A stretch of DNA of 64,000 bases from Chitinophaga pinensis (GCA_902167325.1 LR632930.1:2728001-2792000); one strand, 5' to 3'; counted from the stretch's first letter, positions 26,025 to 35,993 are shown. Program-made: numbers and translations. Notes: a model not told the origin generated them from the letters alone.

Positions 26025-27980
26025 TCAGAGCTTCAGGCCGCCGCTCTTAAACAGGTAGTAGGCTGTCTGGTAATTGGCGATGGCTTTTGTTACAATGGAA
26101 GAATCCGCCGGAACGGGGATCTGCTCGTTGGAGGTTTTATTGTAACGGTAAGTTTCCACCGTTTGCTGTGGTCCCAGGATCACGAGGTTATCCTTTTCCA
26201 TATATGCCAGCTTCTGATAGGTGCCCAGCATGATGCGCTCGTGGAAACGCGGATCAAGCACATTCTGCCCATACAGGTTGCTGGAATAATCCCAGTTCAT
26301 GAAACAGAAAAGCGTAGGGAAAAGATCGATCTGTGAACACATCTTATCAATGCTGAGCGCCCCGGCTCCCGGGAGGTTGCAGATGATGGCGGGGATATGA
26401 TATTTGGCGATGTTGATCTCATTCTTACCCGCACTGCTGGCACAATGGTCGGCCACGAAAATGATCACGGTATTTTTAAACCAGGGCTTCGTTTTCGCTT
26501 TCTCGAGGAATTGACCGATAGCATAATCAGTATACTTCACCGCGCCTTCGCGGCCCTGTCCGGATGGGATATCGATCTTGCCTTCCGGGTAAGTGAAAGG
26601 GCGGTGGTTGGAGGTGGTCATTACAAAATCGAAGAAAGGCTTACCGGACTGGTGCCTTGCATCGGCATCGCGGATCACGGAATTGTAGAGGTCTTCATCG
26701 CAGATGCCCCATGCATTGCGGAAGTTGATCAGCGAATCAGGGATGGTGTTGCGGGAAACGGCAATATCATCGTCTACCAGCATATTACGGCCCTTGTCGG
26801 TAATGTTGTAACCGTTGCTGCCGAAGAACTTGTTCATGTTATCGAAGAAGCCGTCGCCGCCATAAAAGAACCCGGTTGCATAACCCTGCTCTCTGAAAAT
26901 GGCGCCTACGGTGCTGAGGTTTTCGTTGCCCGGGCGGCGTACGATGCTGCTGCCCGGTGTGGGAGGCACAGCCAGCGTGAGGGCTTCCATACCGCGTACG
27001 GTACGTGTACCCGTGGCGTACATATTGGTGAAAAGGATGTTTTCCTTCGCGAGTGAATCAAGTACGGGGGTAAGTCCTGCAGTGCTGCCGAAAGAATTGA
27101 GGAACTCGGCGCTGAGGCTTTCTATCGTAACAAGGATCACATTGGGGCGGATGGCCGCCCCTGTATCGTTGATGTTTCTGCGGATGGAATATTCGCGGCC
27201 GTCGAAAGTGGTAAGACTATCGCCCAGCTGGCGGCGCATTACATCGAAAGCGGTATGGTTATCGATCAGGCGGTAGAAATGGTCGTAGCTGAGTTCGTTG
27301 TTTTTGAAAGCGGAGAAGAAGGAGTAGATCCCGGCTTTGGCCAATTCATCCTGGTACCGGTTTTTCCCTTTCTCTGCCATGGTGTTGGGCACTCCGAGTG
27401 AGAAGCCAGCAGCGATCACCACGAGGCATGCCAGCACGGTTAAACGCTTCAGCCACGAAGTTTCTCCTTCAAACGCTGCGCGGAACCAGCCTTTACGTGC
27501 GAAGTACCACGTAAGCAGGGCCGTTACTGCCAGCATAATACTGATCAGGATGGGAAGCGGGTAGGATTCGTTGATGTTGTTCACCACTTCATAGGTGTAG
27601 ATCAGGTAATCTACCGCAATGAAATTAAACCGGCTTTCGAATTCTCCCCAGAAGGTAAACTCCGCGAAGAACGAAAACATGAGAATGAGCGTGGTAATGA
27701 AAAAGAAGGTGAAAGTGACTACCCGGTTCACGATGGATTTATTCCATTTGGCGGGTACCACTACGAGGTAGAGGGCATAGGGGATACAAAAGAATACGGC
27801 CACGCCGAGGTCGTACAGCAGACCGGTGCCAAATACCCGGAAGAACGATAAAAAGCCCATGCCGGCATCGGGCCAGGACATGATCAGCAGGGTGAGCCTG
27901 ACGAGGAACGACAGCAAAAGGATCATGCCGCCAAATCGCAGCAGCAGATTGTAAGTGTTTTTACTTTTTGTAAAATTCAT
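26025..27980 (-). CDS. LtaS-like sulfatase-fold phosphoglycerol transferase
   Basis: The 651-residue protein has about five transmembrane helices (residues about 15-185) and an extracytoplasmic alkaline-phosphatase-fold domain (about 280-590). Visible are PNVILVTIESLSAEFLNSFGS with the metal-binding Glu, the TGTRTVRGMEAL loop with the nucleophilic threonine, GGDGFFDNMNKFFGSNGY and FVADHCAS. In Gram-negatives such LTA-synthase-like proteins are thought to add phosphoglycerol or similar groups to envelope glycans; substrate unknown. Start at 27980 gives a normal N-terminus. Confidence 0.88.
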   Translation of the reverse strand: MNFTKSKNTYNLLLRFGGMILLLSFLVRLTLLIMSWPDAGMGFLSFFRVFGTGLLYDLGVAVFFCIPYALYLVVVPAKWNKSIVNRVVTFTFFFITTLILMFSFFAEFTFWGEFESRFNFIAVDYLIYTYEVVNNINESYPLPILISIMLAVTALLTWYFARKGWFRAAFEGETSWLKRLTVLACLVVIAAGFSLGVPNTMAEKGKNRYQDELAKAGIYSFFSAFKNNELSYDHFYRLIDNHTAFDVMRRQLGDSLTTFDGREYSIRRNINDTGAAIRPNVILVTIESLSAEFLNSFGSTAGLTPVLDSLAKENILFTNMYATGTRTVRGMEALTLAVPPTPGSSIVRRPGNENLSTVGAIFREQGYATGFFYGGDGFFDNMNKFFGSNGYNITDKGRNMLVDDDIAVSRNTIPDSLINFRNAWGICDEDLYNSVIRDADARHQSGKPFFDFVMTTSNHRPFTYPEGKIDIPSGQGREGAVKYTDYAIGQFLEKAKTKPWFKNTVIIFVADHCASSAGKNEINIAKYHIPAIICNLPGAGALSIDKMCSQIDLFPTLFCFMNWDYSSNLYGQNVLDPRFHERIMLGTYQKLAYMEKDNLVILGPQQTVETYRYNKTSNEQIPVPADSSIVTKAIANYQTAYYLFKSGGLKL

Positions 27981-28300
27981 AGTGGAAAGCTTATCTCGTA
28001 TAAGGATTAAGTGGTGGCATACAGCATGGCACACACCTGGCGGGGTGTGCTAACTAATGTTGTAGGTTTTAATAAATCAGTAAACAGTTGGCATACCGTC
28101 CGCTTTATGGTTTTTACAAACCTGCGGAGGGCTTTTAGCAGGGCGAATCTAATATTTTTATCATGCGGTTGCTGGTTTTTCTGTTGTTTTATAATAACGT
28201 ATTGATATTCAGTATTATTGTATGGTTAATTTTCCCCTTTTTACAGTGTTTTCCTCTCCACCCACCGATATCAGCAGGATTCGGCGTAATTTTGCCGGCT
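27981..28300. other. divergent intergenic region
   Basis: This 320-base gap lies between the divergent sulfatase and helicase genes. It holds a 6-bp hairpin (28032-28037 with 28044-28049) and the helicase -7 element. An open frame continues upstream of the helicase start without family sequence. No gene is supported. Confidence 0.5.
28287..28294 (+). promoter_or_regulatory. -7 element TAATTTTG of the DEAD-box gene
   Basis: An exact TAnnTTTG match ends 6 bases before the ATG at 28301; no TTG at the usual distance. Confidence 0.45.
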
Positions 28301-29626
28301 ATGACATTTGAGGATTTAAATCTGAACAAGCCTTTGCTGAACGCCCTGGGAGATCTGGGCGTTACCACACCTACCACGATCCAGGAAAAAGCATTCTCCG
28401 TCGTGATGTCCGGGCAGGATGTGTGCGGCATTGCACAAACGGGCACTGGTAAGACTTTCGCCTATTTGCTGCCTTGCCTCCGCCTGTGGTCGTTCACCAA
28501 AGACAGGTATCCCCAGATCCTCATCCTCGTACCCACCCGCGAGTTGGTGGAGCAGGTAACTACAGCCATTAAGCAGCTTACCACTTATATGAGCGTGGAA
28601 ACAACCGGCATTTACGGCGGTGTGAACATGAAAGGCCAGATGGCCGTAGCCGAAGGAAAGCTCGACGTAGTGGTGGCTACCCCCGGCCGGCTGGTAGATG
28701 TGGTATTGAGTGGTGCGCTGAAGTTGAAGAACATCAAAAGACTGGTGATCGACGAAGTGGATGAAATGCTGAACCTGGGCTTCCGGACGCAGCTTAAACT
28801 TGTACTCGACATGCTGCCCGCCAAACGGCAGAACCTCATGTTCTCCGCCACCATGATTCCCGAGGTAGACGCCATCATCCAGCAGTTCTTCCATGATCCT
28901 GTGGTGATCGAAGCAGCACCTACCGGTACGCCCCTCGCCAGTATCCGCCAGACGGTATTTCATGTTCCCAATTTCAATACGAAAGTCAACTTACTCGAAT
29001 ATCTCCTCCTGAAGCGGCCAGACATGAGCAAGGTGCTGGTGTTTGCTTCCACGAAAGCACTGGCAGACGAGCTGTATGAAAAAATCAGCGAGCATATGCC
29101 CGGCAGCGTGGGAGTGATCCACTCCAACAAAGACCAGAACTTCCGTTTCAACAGTGTACGCCAGTTCCGCGAAGGCGGTTTCCGTGTGCTGATTGCTACT
29201 GACATCATGGCGCGTGGCCTTGATATCGCAGAGGTATCGCACGTCATCAACTTCGACATGCCGGAGTCTCCCGAAAACTACATGCACCGTATTGGCCGTA
29301 CCGGCCGTAAAGATGCGGAGGGTGTGGCGCTTACATTTGTAACCGAGCGCGAAATGCCGTTACTGGAGCAGGCGGAAACATTAATGAAGATTGCAGTGCC
29401 GGTAGAAGCAATACCAGCAGAAGTGGAGATCTCTACCGTACTCATCAAATCGGAGATCCCGGAAGTTATCATCCCCAACATCCAGCTAAAGCAGCGTAAA
29501 GAGGAAAGAGGCGCTGCCTTCCACGAAAAGCTGGCGAAGAATGTGAAGGTCAACAAGAAAGTAAGCCACAAGGAAAAGATGCAGCTGAAGTACGGCAAGC
29601 CCAAGAAGCGTCCGAAAAAGCGCTAA
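28301..29626 (+). CDS. DEAD-box RNA helicase
   Basis: This helicase has 441 residues and all core motifs: the Q motif (LGVTTPTTIQEKAF), motif I AQTGTGKT, PTRELVEQ, ATPGRLVD, motif II DEVD (instead of DEAD), SAT, ATDIMARGLDI and HRIGRTGRKDAEG. The C-terminus is a basic tail ending in KPKKRPKKR, typical of RhlE-like Bacteroidota helicases that act on structured RNA or ribosome assembly. The ATG at 28301 starts right at the family's N-terminus (MTFEDLNLNKPLLNALGDLG). Confidence 0.94.
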   Translation: MTFEDLNLNKPLLNALGDLGVTTPTTIQEKAFSVVMSGQDVCGIAQTGTGKTFAYLLPCLRLWSFTKDRYPQILILVPTRELVEQVTTAIKQLTTYMSVETTGIYGGVNMKGQMAVAEGKLDVVVATPGRLVDVVLSGALKLKNIKRLVIDEVDEMLNLGFRTQLKLVLDMLPAKRQNLMFSATMIPEVDAIIQQFFHDPVVIEAAPTGTPLASIRQTVFHVPNFNTKVNLLEYLLLKRPDMSKVLVFASTKALADELYEKISEHMPGSVGVIHSNKDQNFRFNSVRQFREGGFRVLIATDIMARGLDIAEVSHVINFDMPESPENYMHRIGRTGRKDAEGVALTFVTEREMPLLEQAETLMKIAVPVEAIPAEVEISTVLIKSEIPEVIIPNIQLKQRKEERGAAFHEKLAKNVKVNKKVSHKEKMQLKYGKPKKRPKKR

Positions 29627-29628
29627 GG

Positions 29629-31824
29629 CTACAACTGCAGTAAACCTGCTTTGTAAAGGGTGTTTACGGGCTTATTGTCCCAGAATAATTCAAAATCTTC
29701 CAGTCCGGCAGCGGTATAGCTCGCCTCCACGTCTTTAAGCGTGAGTGGCGCGGCTTCCTGTGTGGTCAGTTTTTCCAGAATTTCCGCCAGCCATAGTCCC
29801 TGTTCCTTACCCACGCTGATACTCAGCGGTTCTTTCCGCGTCTGGAAAGTAAGGGAAGTTACTTCCCATGTATTACCTTTCTTGGATTTTGTGAGCGTTT
29901 GCACCTGTGGCTTTTTGCCCAGCCATACCACTTTGGCGGTAGGCTTGCGTGCGCCCAGTGCGTCTTCCATCAGGGCTTTCTCGATATAATCGGAAGGGAT
30001 CTTGGTACGGGGAATTTTTGATTCGAACCAGTTCTGCAATGGATCATCGAGGCAAACACCGTGCATGAAATTGAAGAGCGATTTCTTCAGCCCGTAAGCG
30101 AACAGCTCATGCTCCGCACCGGTATCGTCGATATGTTCGAGGTCGTTATTTGCAAAGGTGCCTACAGCATCCGTTACTCTTTTTACATTGTACTTCTCAG
30201 GAGCCAGGCCTACGGGACTGTGCGCCGTCATGGTAAACAGGTGCCAGAAGGCAGACTGCAGGATGCCGGTTTTAAACATCTGCCGTACCATCTCCAGCGA
30301 ATCCACGGTTTCCTGCGCCGTTTGCGTAGGGAAGCCATACATAAGATATGCATGCACCATAATCCCCGCTTCCGTGAAGTTGCGGTTCACCTGTGCCACC
30401 TGTGCCACGGTGATCCCTTTCTGGATGAGTTCCAGCAAACGGTCTGAGGCTACTTCCAGTCCACCGGATACTGCGATGCATCCGCTGGCTTTGAGCAGCA
30501 GGCAAAGGTCGCGGGTAAAGCTCTTCTCGAACCGGATGTTGGTCCACCAGCTTACGGTGAGCTTCCGTTTGATGATCTCCAGTGCAAGCGCCCGCATGAG
30601 TGCGGGGGGGGCAGCTTCATCCACAAAGTGGAAGCCTGTTTCCCCTGTCTGTGCGATGATCTCTTCCATCCTGTCTGCCAGCAGCGAGGCGGCAACGGGT
30701 TCGTAAAGGCGGATGTAATCGAGGGAAATGTCGCAGAAAGTGCATTTTCCCCAATAACAGCCGTGTGCCATGGTGAGTTTGTTCCACCGGCCGTCGCTCC
30801 ACATGCGGTGCATGGGGTTTACGACCTCAATGGCGGAGATGTATTTATCAAGGGGGAAGTCGCTGTAATCGGGTGTTCCCACTTGTCCCTGTTTATAATC
30901 TTTGCAGGTGGCGTTGCTGATCCATTCCACCTTACCGTCTTTCAGGAGGAACGTCCGTTTCAGTTCACTTTCGGGCAGCTCGCCATTGATGTGGCGGTAC
31001 AGATTTTCGATGGGTGCTTCCCCATCATCGAGCAGGATGTAATGGTAGAACTCAAATACCCGCGGGTCGCTGATGGAGCGCAGCTCTGTATTGGCGAAGC
31101 CCCCGCCCATGGCAACTTTGATGTCCGGATAGTTTTGCCGGATGTATTGGGCGCAACGTAGGGAAGCGTAGAGGTTGCCGGGGAAAGGTACAGAAATGGC
31201 TACCATACACGGCTGGATGGCCTTTACCCTGTCTTCCAGCAGCTGGATGAGTATTTCGTCGATGTAAGTGAACGGTTGCTGCAGCGCGGCATACAGTTCG
31301 TCGAAACTGTTGGCGGAGCGGCCCAGCTTTTCGGCGTAGCGGCTGAAGCCGAAGTGTTCATCCACGCATTCCTGTATGAGATCAGACAGATCTTCGAGGT
31401 ACATGGTGGCGAAGTGTTTGGCTTTATCCTGTGTGCCCATGGAGCCGAAAGCCCAGCTCAGATCTTCCAGCTGTGCGAAGCGGGAGGCTTCCGGGAGGAA
31501 GTCGCGTTTGCAGATACGGTGGGCGAGGGTAGGGTTGTGCCCCTGAAGGAAATGGATCACATCATCGATGGTATGGATGTAATCGTCCTGCAGGGCAATG
31601 ATGCGCGCAACGTTGGCTGAGTGTTCCGCATCGGCAGGGATGCGGGCAAACAGGCTGGTCAGGCCGCTTTTGGAGAACAGTGCCACGGTTGCTTCAATAC
31701 CCAGATCGGCTTGAACGGAAGGGATATTCCGGGTATTGAGGAAACCTTTCAGGTAGGCCGTGGCCGGGTATGGCGTGTTCAGCTGTGTAAAAGGCGGCGT
31801 GATAAGAAATACGGGTGCGCTCAA
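29629..31824 (-). CDS. B12-binding-type radical SAM protein
   Basis: The 731-residue protein combines an N-terminal cobalamin-binding-like region (about 195-290, VAISVPFPGNLYASLRCAQYIRQNYPDIKVAMGGG) with a radical SAM domain whose cluster motif is Cys356-x4-Cys361-x2-Cys364 (GCYWGKCTFCDIS). FHFVDEAAPP and AYLMYGFPTQTAQET follow the usual strand order. The product could be a methyltransferase or other C-C bond enzyme; the substrate is unknown. The start is a TTG at 31824: an in-frame stop lies just upstream and no ATG is available near the N-terminus. It converges with the helicase gene, 2 bases apart. Confidence 0.82.
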   Translation of the reverse strand: MSAPVFLITPPFTQLNTPYPATAYLKGFLNTRNIPSVQADLGIEATVALFSKSGLTSLFARIPADAEHSANVARIIALQDDYIHTIDDVIHFLQGHNPTLAHRICKRDFLPEASRFAQLEDLSWAFGSMGTQDKAKHFATMYLEDLSDLIQECVDEHFGFSRYAEKLGRSANSFDELYAALQQPFTYIDEILIQLLEDRVKAIQPCMVAISVPFPGNLYASLRCAQYIRQNYPDIKVAMGGGFANTELRSISDPRVFEFYHYILLDDGEAPIENLYRHINGELPESELKRTFLLKDGKVEWISNATCKDYKQGQVGTPDYSDFPLDKYISAIEVVNPMHRMWSDGRWNKLTMAHGCYWGKCTFCDISLDYIRLYEPVAASLLADRMEEIIAQTGETGFHFVDEAAPPALMRALALEIIKRKLTVSWWTNIRFEKSFTRDLCLLLKASGCIAVSGGLEVASDRLLELIQKGITVAQVAQVNRNFTEAGIMVHAYLMYGFPTQTAQETVDSLEMVRQMFKTGILQSAFWHLFTMTAHSPVGLAPEKYNVKRVTDAVGTFANNDLEHIDDTGAEHELFAYGLKKSLFNFMHGVCLDDPLQNWFESKIPRTKIPSDYIEKALMEDALGARKPTAKVVWLGKKPQVQTLTKSKKGNTWEVTSLTFQTRKEPLSISVGKEQGLWLAEILEKLTTQEAAPLTLKDVEASYTAAGLEDFELFWDNKPVNTLYKAGLLQL

Positions 31825-31843
31825 AATCGAATCGTTTAATCTG

Positions 31844-31851
31844 CAAAATTA
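31844..31851 (-). promoter_or_regulatory. -7 element TAATTTTG of the radical SAM gene
   Basis: An exact TAnnTTTG match on the minus strand, 19 bases before the proposed TTG start. Confidence 0.4.
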
Positions 31852-31900
31852 ACCCGAAATAATTAAACGGGGATTTTTCATAATTTACGTGCTGCGAGTT

Positions 31901-33904
31901 ATGAAAAGAAGGATGATCATAGCGGCCATGGGGCTTAGCCTTACCGCCGCGGCACAAACGGACACAACCACCCTGCAGGGCATTACCGTACAGGGCTACG
32001 CCCAGCAGCGCGACCTTTCCACTATTCCCGGAGCCATAAGCGTGGTACGCGGGCAGGATCTGCAGCGGTTTGGACCCGCATCCCTTGTTCCGGCCCTCAA
32101 TGCCGCACCGGGCGTGCGGATGGAAGAGCGCTCTCCCGGCAGCTACCGCCTTAATATCCGCGGCAGTTCGCTCCGCTCGCCTTTTGGGGTGCGCAACGTT
32201 AAAATGTATTACCACGGCCTGCCCTTTACCGATCCCGGCGGCAATACCTATCTCAACCAGTTTTCTCCTGCAGTTTTTACGTCTCTTGAAGTGCTGAAAG
32301 GCCCCGGCAGCAGCTTGTACGGTGCCAGTACCGGAGGCGTTTTGCTGGGCGACAGGCCTTTTGAGCACGCCAATACCTTCAGTGCAGGCTATACGGGAGG
32401 CAGTTACGGCAGTCACCTGGCTACCGTGAGCGGTGCCTTTGGCACAGCACGCTTCCGGCAGCAGGCGGTTTTGTCATGGCAGGAGTCCGGCGGCTACCGC
32501 GATCACACCTATATGCGGCGCTATGTTGCCGGATGGAGCGGCCGTTATGCGGCAAGTGAGCGCTCAGCCATAGAAGCGCATGTGCTGGCGGGCGATTTGT
32601 ACTATGAAACGCCCGGCGGCCTCAACCTGGCACAGTTCCTTGCCAATCCACGCCAGGCGCGCCCTGCCGCAGGGGCATTCCCTTCCGCACAGGGTGCGCA
32701 TGCAGCCATTTACCAGCAAACTGTATGGGCAGGACTCAAATGGGAATATAAATGGAACGAACACTGGGAGCATTCCGCAGGGGTATATGGCGCGTGGAGT
32801 GGCCTGCGCAACCCGTCTATCCGCAATTACGAGCAACGCAATGAGCCACATGCCGGTGCCCGCTCAGTGGTAACCTGGAAGAATGGGCCATGGCGTGTAC
32901 TGGCAGGGGCCGAAGCGCAAACGGGGAACTTCCGCACGAAGGTATCCACTAATAGCGGCGGCCTGGCAGGCGTACTGCAAACCGATGATCGTATCCGCAA
33001 CGGGTTGCTTTCCCTGTTTATGCAGTCGGAAGCCGTGCTCGACGGTGGCTGGGTACTCACGGCAGGACTCAGCATGAACGGCGCCAGAACGGTGATCCGC
33101 CGCGTATCGGTAACACCGGTTTTCCGCTTCGCCAGCAGTTATGACAAAGAATGGGCGCCCCGCTTTGCCGTGCTGAAGCAATTCAGCAACTGGGCCAGCG
33201 TATACGGTGTGGTATCAAAAGGATTTTCACCTCCGGCGGTAGCGGAACTGCTGCCTTCCACGAGTGTTATCAATACAGATCTTCAGGCAGAGAAAGGATG
33301 GAACTATGAAGCAGGTGCCCGTGGCGGTAACGGCCGTTTCCGGTATGATGTGAGTCTTTTCCGCTTCCAGCTCAAAGATGCGATTGTGGGCAGGAGAGAT
33401 GCCTCCGGTGCGGATTACTTCGTGAATGCAGGAGCCACTGTTCAACAGGGGGCAGAAGTATCTGCCATGTACCAGCCCGCATCATTTATCGGTCTCCGCG
33501 CGGCATGGACGTTCCATCACTTCCGGTACGACTCCTTCACGCAACAGGATAAATCCTTCGACGGTAACCGTTTACCCGGTACACCACAGCATGTGCTTGC
33601 TGCTTCGGCGGATGTACGCCTCAGCTCTGCGTTTTCCCTGTTTGCCACCTGGCAGTATAATGATGATATTTTCCTGAACGATGCCAATACAGACAGGTCT
33701 GCCGCTTTCAACCTATTGGGCATCAAAGCCGGGTATAAATTAAAGCGTAAAGGCTGGGAAGGAAGACTTTTTGCCGGTGCAGAAAACCTGTTGGATCAAA
33801 CATACAGTTTAGGCAACGATATCAATGCCGCCGCAGGGAGGTATTATAATGCAGCACCCGGGCGCAGTTTGTATGCAGGCTTCGCGGTGCAATTGGGGAA
33901 ATAG
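31901..33904 (+). CDS. TonB-dependent outer-membrane receptor
   Basis: A 667-residue receptor without STN or carboxypeptidase-like extension. It has a short signal peptide (IIAAMGLSLTAAAQ), a TonB-box/plug region (about 20-150, TLQGITVQGYAQQRDLSTIPGAISVVRGQDLQRF, then LEVLKGPGSSLYGASTGGVLL) and a barrel ending with a C-terminal strand (SLYAGFAVQLGK). The form resembles siderophore/metal or vitamin receptors (FepA/BtuB-like) rather than SusC. No ligand-specific neighbour is present. The ATG at 31901 was preferred over an upstream GTG at 31889. Confidence 0.88.
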   Translation: MKRRMIIAAMGLSLTAAAQTDTTTLQGITVQGYAQQRDLSTIPGAISVVRGQDLQRFGPASLVPALNAAPGVRMEERSPGSYRLNIRGSSLRSPFGVRNVKMYYHGLPFTDPGGNTYLNQFSPAVFTSLEVLKGPGSSLYGASTGGVLLGDRPFEHANTFSAGYTGGSYGSHLATVSGAFGTARFRQQAVLSWQESGGYRDHTYMRRYVAGWSGRYAASERSAIEAHVLAGDLYYETPGGLNLAQFLANPRQARPAAGAFPSAQGAHAAIYQQTVWAGLKWEYKWNEHWEHSAGVYGAWSGLRNPSIRNYEQRNEPHAGARSVVTWKNGPWRVLAGAEAQTGNFRTKVSTNSGGLAGVLQTDDRIRNGLLSLFMQSEAVLDGGWVLTAGLSMNGARTVIRRVSVTPVFRFASSYDKEWAPRFAVLKQFSNWASVYGVVSKGFSPPAVAELLPSTSVINTDLQAEKGWNYEAGARGGNGRFRYDVSLFRFQLKDAIVGRRDASGADYFVNAGATVQQGAEVSAMYQPASFIGLRAAWTFHHFRYDSFTQQDKSFDGNRLPGTPQHVLAASADVRLSSAFSLFATWQYNDDIFLNDANTDRSAAFNLLGIKAGYKLKRKGWEGRLFAGAENLLDQTYSLGNDINAAAGRYYNAAPGRSLYAGFAVQLGK

Positions 33905-33968
33905 GGGAGGGTGGATAAGTTGGGCCTAAAATTAACACGGCATTTACGCCCGGAAAGGAACACAGGAT

Positions 33969-33976
33969 TATCTTTG
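33969..33976 (+). promoter_or_regulatory. -7 element TATCTTTG before the candidate small RNA
   Basis: An exact TAnnTTTG match in the gap after the TonB receptor, with no coding start downstream on this strand. It would start transcription at about 33981-33984. Confidence 0.45.
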
Positions 33977-33979
33977 CAG

Positions 33980-34090
33980 GGAACTTGATTGGGGCCAATC
34001 CCCACAGGTTCCTTTCGGCAGCTTCGGCTGCCTCAATATATATCACCCGCCACGCTAACGTGAATAACCGCAGCATGGCGGGTATTTTTT
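33980..34090 (+). ncRNA. candidate structured small RNA
   Basis: Behind a consensus -7 element come three stem-loops and a T run. A two-part stem pairs GGAAC (33980-33984) with GTTCC (34008-34012) and TGGGG (33990-33994) with CCCCA (34000-34004). A UUCG tetraloop hairpin follows (34017-34032). A terminator-like stem (34045-34052 with 34076-34083) ends in six T residues. There is no open frame of note. It does not show the conserved SRP RNA or tmRNA motifs. It overlaps the helicase stop codon by two bases on the other strand. Confidence 0.4.
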
Positions 34091-35993
34091 ATACCATATA
34101 CTCCCACGCACTCTTATATGCATCATTCGCTTCGGCATAAGCAATAAACCCTGCATAATAGGGAAGCCGGGAGAGCGTTGCGCTGTCGCCGATTACCACG
34201 AGCTTTTTACGGGCACGCGTCATGGCTACGTTCATGCGGCGTATGTCTGAAAGGAAGCCGATCTTGTTTTCGGTATTGCTGCGCGTCATGCTGATGTACA
34301 CAATGTCGCGCTCCTGGCCCTGGAAGCTGTCGATGGTATTGACGGTAATCTGTTCACCATATACTTTAAGATCGGGATGATGGGCAAGCTGGTCGCGCAG
34401 CAGGCCGATCTGTTCTTTGTATGGCGCAATGACCGCGATGGTAGGGAAGTTTTGTGGGGTGTAATGCGGCTGCAATGTTTCCACGAACCCTGCCAGATGG
34501 CGGAAGAGGAAAGCTGCCTCTTCAGGATTGGATGTGCTGGTGCCTTCCGCTTTTTCATCGAAGCCGCAGCCTGCGGTGTCTACAAAAGCGAGCGGCGCAT
34601 CTTCCCCGAAAAGGAGATGCCCGGCTACAGACGGGTGCGCTTTGAGGCGGCTGTCGTAGAACGCGGCGGAAGAATAACCCATGATGGCATTGTGCATGCG
34701 ATATTGCTCTTCCAACATTACCACCGACTCCGGGTGACTGGCAGCTATCTTTTCCAGCAGTGTATCTGCAAGTCCGGCGCGTGCTGCTTCCGCAGATTTG
34801 ATGGTGGGTGGGAGCTGGCAATGGTCGCCGGCGAGGATTACTTTTTTCCCTTTCAGTGCAGCAATCCAGCAGGCAGGCTCCAGGGCCTGACCGGCTTCGT
34901 CTATCACCACCGTATCGTATTCCATATGGCGGACGGTATAATGCTGCGCGCCAACTGGTGTGGCGGTGATCACCTGTGTTTTTTCGAGTACGTCAGTCAC
35001 GATGTATTGCTCCAGCTTCTCCACATTTTGCATAATCTTGCGCGCTTCGGTGAACAAAGCTTTGCGCTGTTCGCGTTCGGATTTTCCGAAGTTACGTTTA
35101 TACTTATGCGCCATATCGCGGAACTCGTTGGCCTGCTTGCGGAGGCGGCGGATATCTTTAACGGTGGCATGGTTGCTGACCTGTGCATCGAGGGTAATGT
35201 CCGTCAGTTTCTCAGATACCTTTACGGGGTTGCCTACGCGCAATACGCGGAGCTTTTCTGCTGCGAGCTTTTCACTGAGGAGGTCTACCGCGGCATTGCT
35301 GGGCGCTACCACGAGTATCTTCTTATCGTCGTGCGAAAGCAGGGCTTTAATGGCCTGTACGATGGTAGTGGTTTTACCGGTGCCGGGAGGGCCGTGTACG
35401 AGGGCTACCTCGCGGGCGGAGAGTATTTTATTGACTGCTTCCTGCTGGGAAGGATTGAGGACGGGGGAAGTAAAGGGGGCGTGTGGTACGTCGAATTCCG
35501 GTTTCTCTGCGCCGGAGAGTACGCGAACAAGCCGGCCTTCGGTGTGCTTTTCTGCGAGGGCAGACGCCTTTTGCAGGGCGGCGAACATTTCTTCGTAGCT
35601 GGTATCGTCGAACAGGAGATCGATGCCGAGTTTGCCACCGTCTGCCCAATCGGGAAGCTCGTCTGTACGGAGGGTGATTTTCAGGCGGTTACCGCTTTGC
35701 CAGGAGATGGTACCTTCTGCGCGGTGTTCCTTAGGATCGTGCTGGGAAAAGAGTACGGCGGAAGCACCGAAACGGAGCTGATGGGGCACATCGTGGTGGG
35801 TGGTGCGTTCCACTTCCACGGTGAGATAATCGCCCCGGCTCATTTCTGACCCGCGGATGGCGATAGGGTACCAGGCAAGACCGTTTCCACGCCTTTCCGC
35901 TACTGATACACTTTCCGTTTGCCTGCGGTAGTTTTGCCTGTCTTCCGACTTTTCCTGCTGTAACAACTGCCGGAGCCTGTTGAAATAATCCAT
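34089..35993 (-). CDS. UPF1-like superfamily I helicase
   Basis: The 634-residue protein resembles the IGHMBP2/SMUBP-2-type DNA/RNA helicases common in Bacteroidota. It has an N-terminal OB-like domain (about 20-165), Walker A GPPGTGKTTT (about 202-211), Walker B DEAGQA, GDHCQLPPTI, LEEQYRMH, the TVDSFQGQE-like NTIDSFQGQERDIVYISMTRS and MNVAMTRARKKLVVIG. The start at 35993 (MDYFNRLRQLL) sits 4 bases from a -7 element; upstream codons lack homology. Probably a 5'-3' helicase in nucleic-acid maintenance. Confidence 0.92.
   Translation of the reverse strand: MDYFNRLRQLLQQEKSEDRQNYRRQTESVSVAERRGNGLAWYPIAIRGSEMSRGDYLTVEVERTTHHDVPHQLRFGASAVLFSQHDPKEHRAEGTISWQSGNRLKITLRTDELPDWADGGKLGIDLLFDDTSYEEMFAALQKASALAEKHTEGRLVRVLSGAEKPEFDVPHAPFTSPVLNPSQQEAVNKILSAREVALVHGPPGTGKTTTIVQAIKALLSHDDKKILVVAPSNAAVDLLSEKLAAEKLRVLRVGNPVKVSEKLTDITLDAQVSNHATVKDIRRLRKQANEFRDMAHKYKRNFGKSEREQRKALFTEARKIMQNVEKLEQYIVTDVLEKTQVITATPVGAQHYTVRHMEYDTVVIDEAGQALEPACWIAALKGKKVILAGDHCQLPPTIKSAEAARAGLADTLLEKIAASHPESVVMLEEQYRMHNAIMGYSSAAFYDSRLKAHPSVAGHLLFGEDAPLAFVDTAGCGFDEKAEGTSTSNPEEAAFLFRHLAGFVETLQPHYTPQNFPTIAVIAPYKEQIGLLRDQLAHHPDLKVYGEQITVNTIDSFQGQERDIVYISMTRSNTENKIGFLSDIRRMNVAMTRARKKLVVIGDSATLSRLPYYAGFIAYAEANDAYKSAWEYMV

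Noticed and set aside
28163..28300. N-terminal extension of the DEAD-box helicase
   Set aside because: The upstream 46 codons are hydrophobic and unlike the family; a -7 element lies just before the ATG at 28301.
33950..34090. SRP (4.5S) RNA, tmRNA or RNase P RNA
   Set aside because: The conserved SRP apical motif is absent inside the transcript, there is no tRNA-like end or tag frame, and it is too short for RNase P RNA. Kept only as an unnamed candidate RNA.
34377..35849. 490-codon plus-strand open frame opposite the UPF1-like helicase
   Set aside because: The helicase motifs on the minus strand are complete; the plus frame shows no recognisable protein features.
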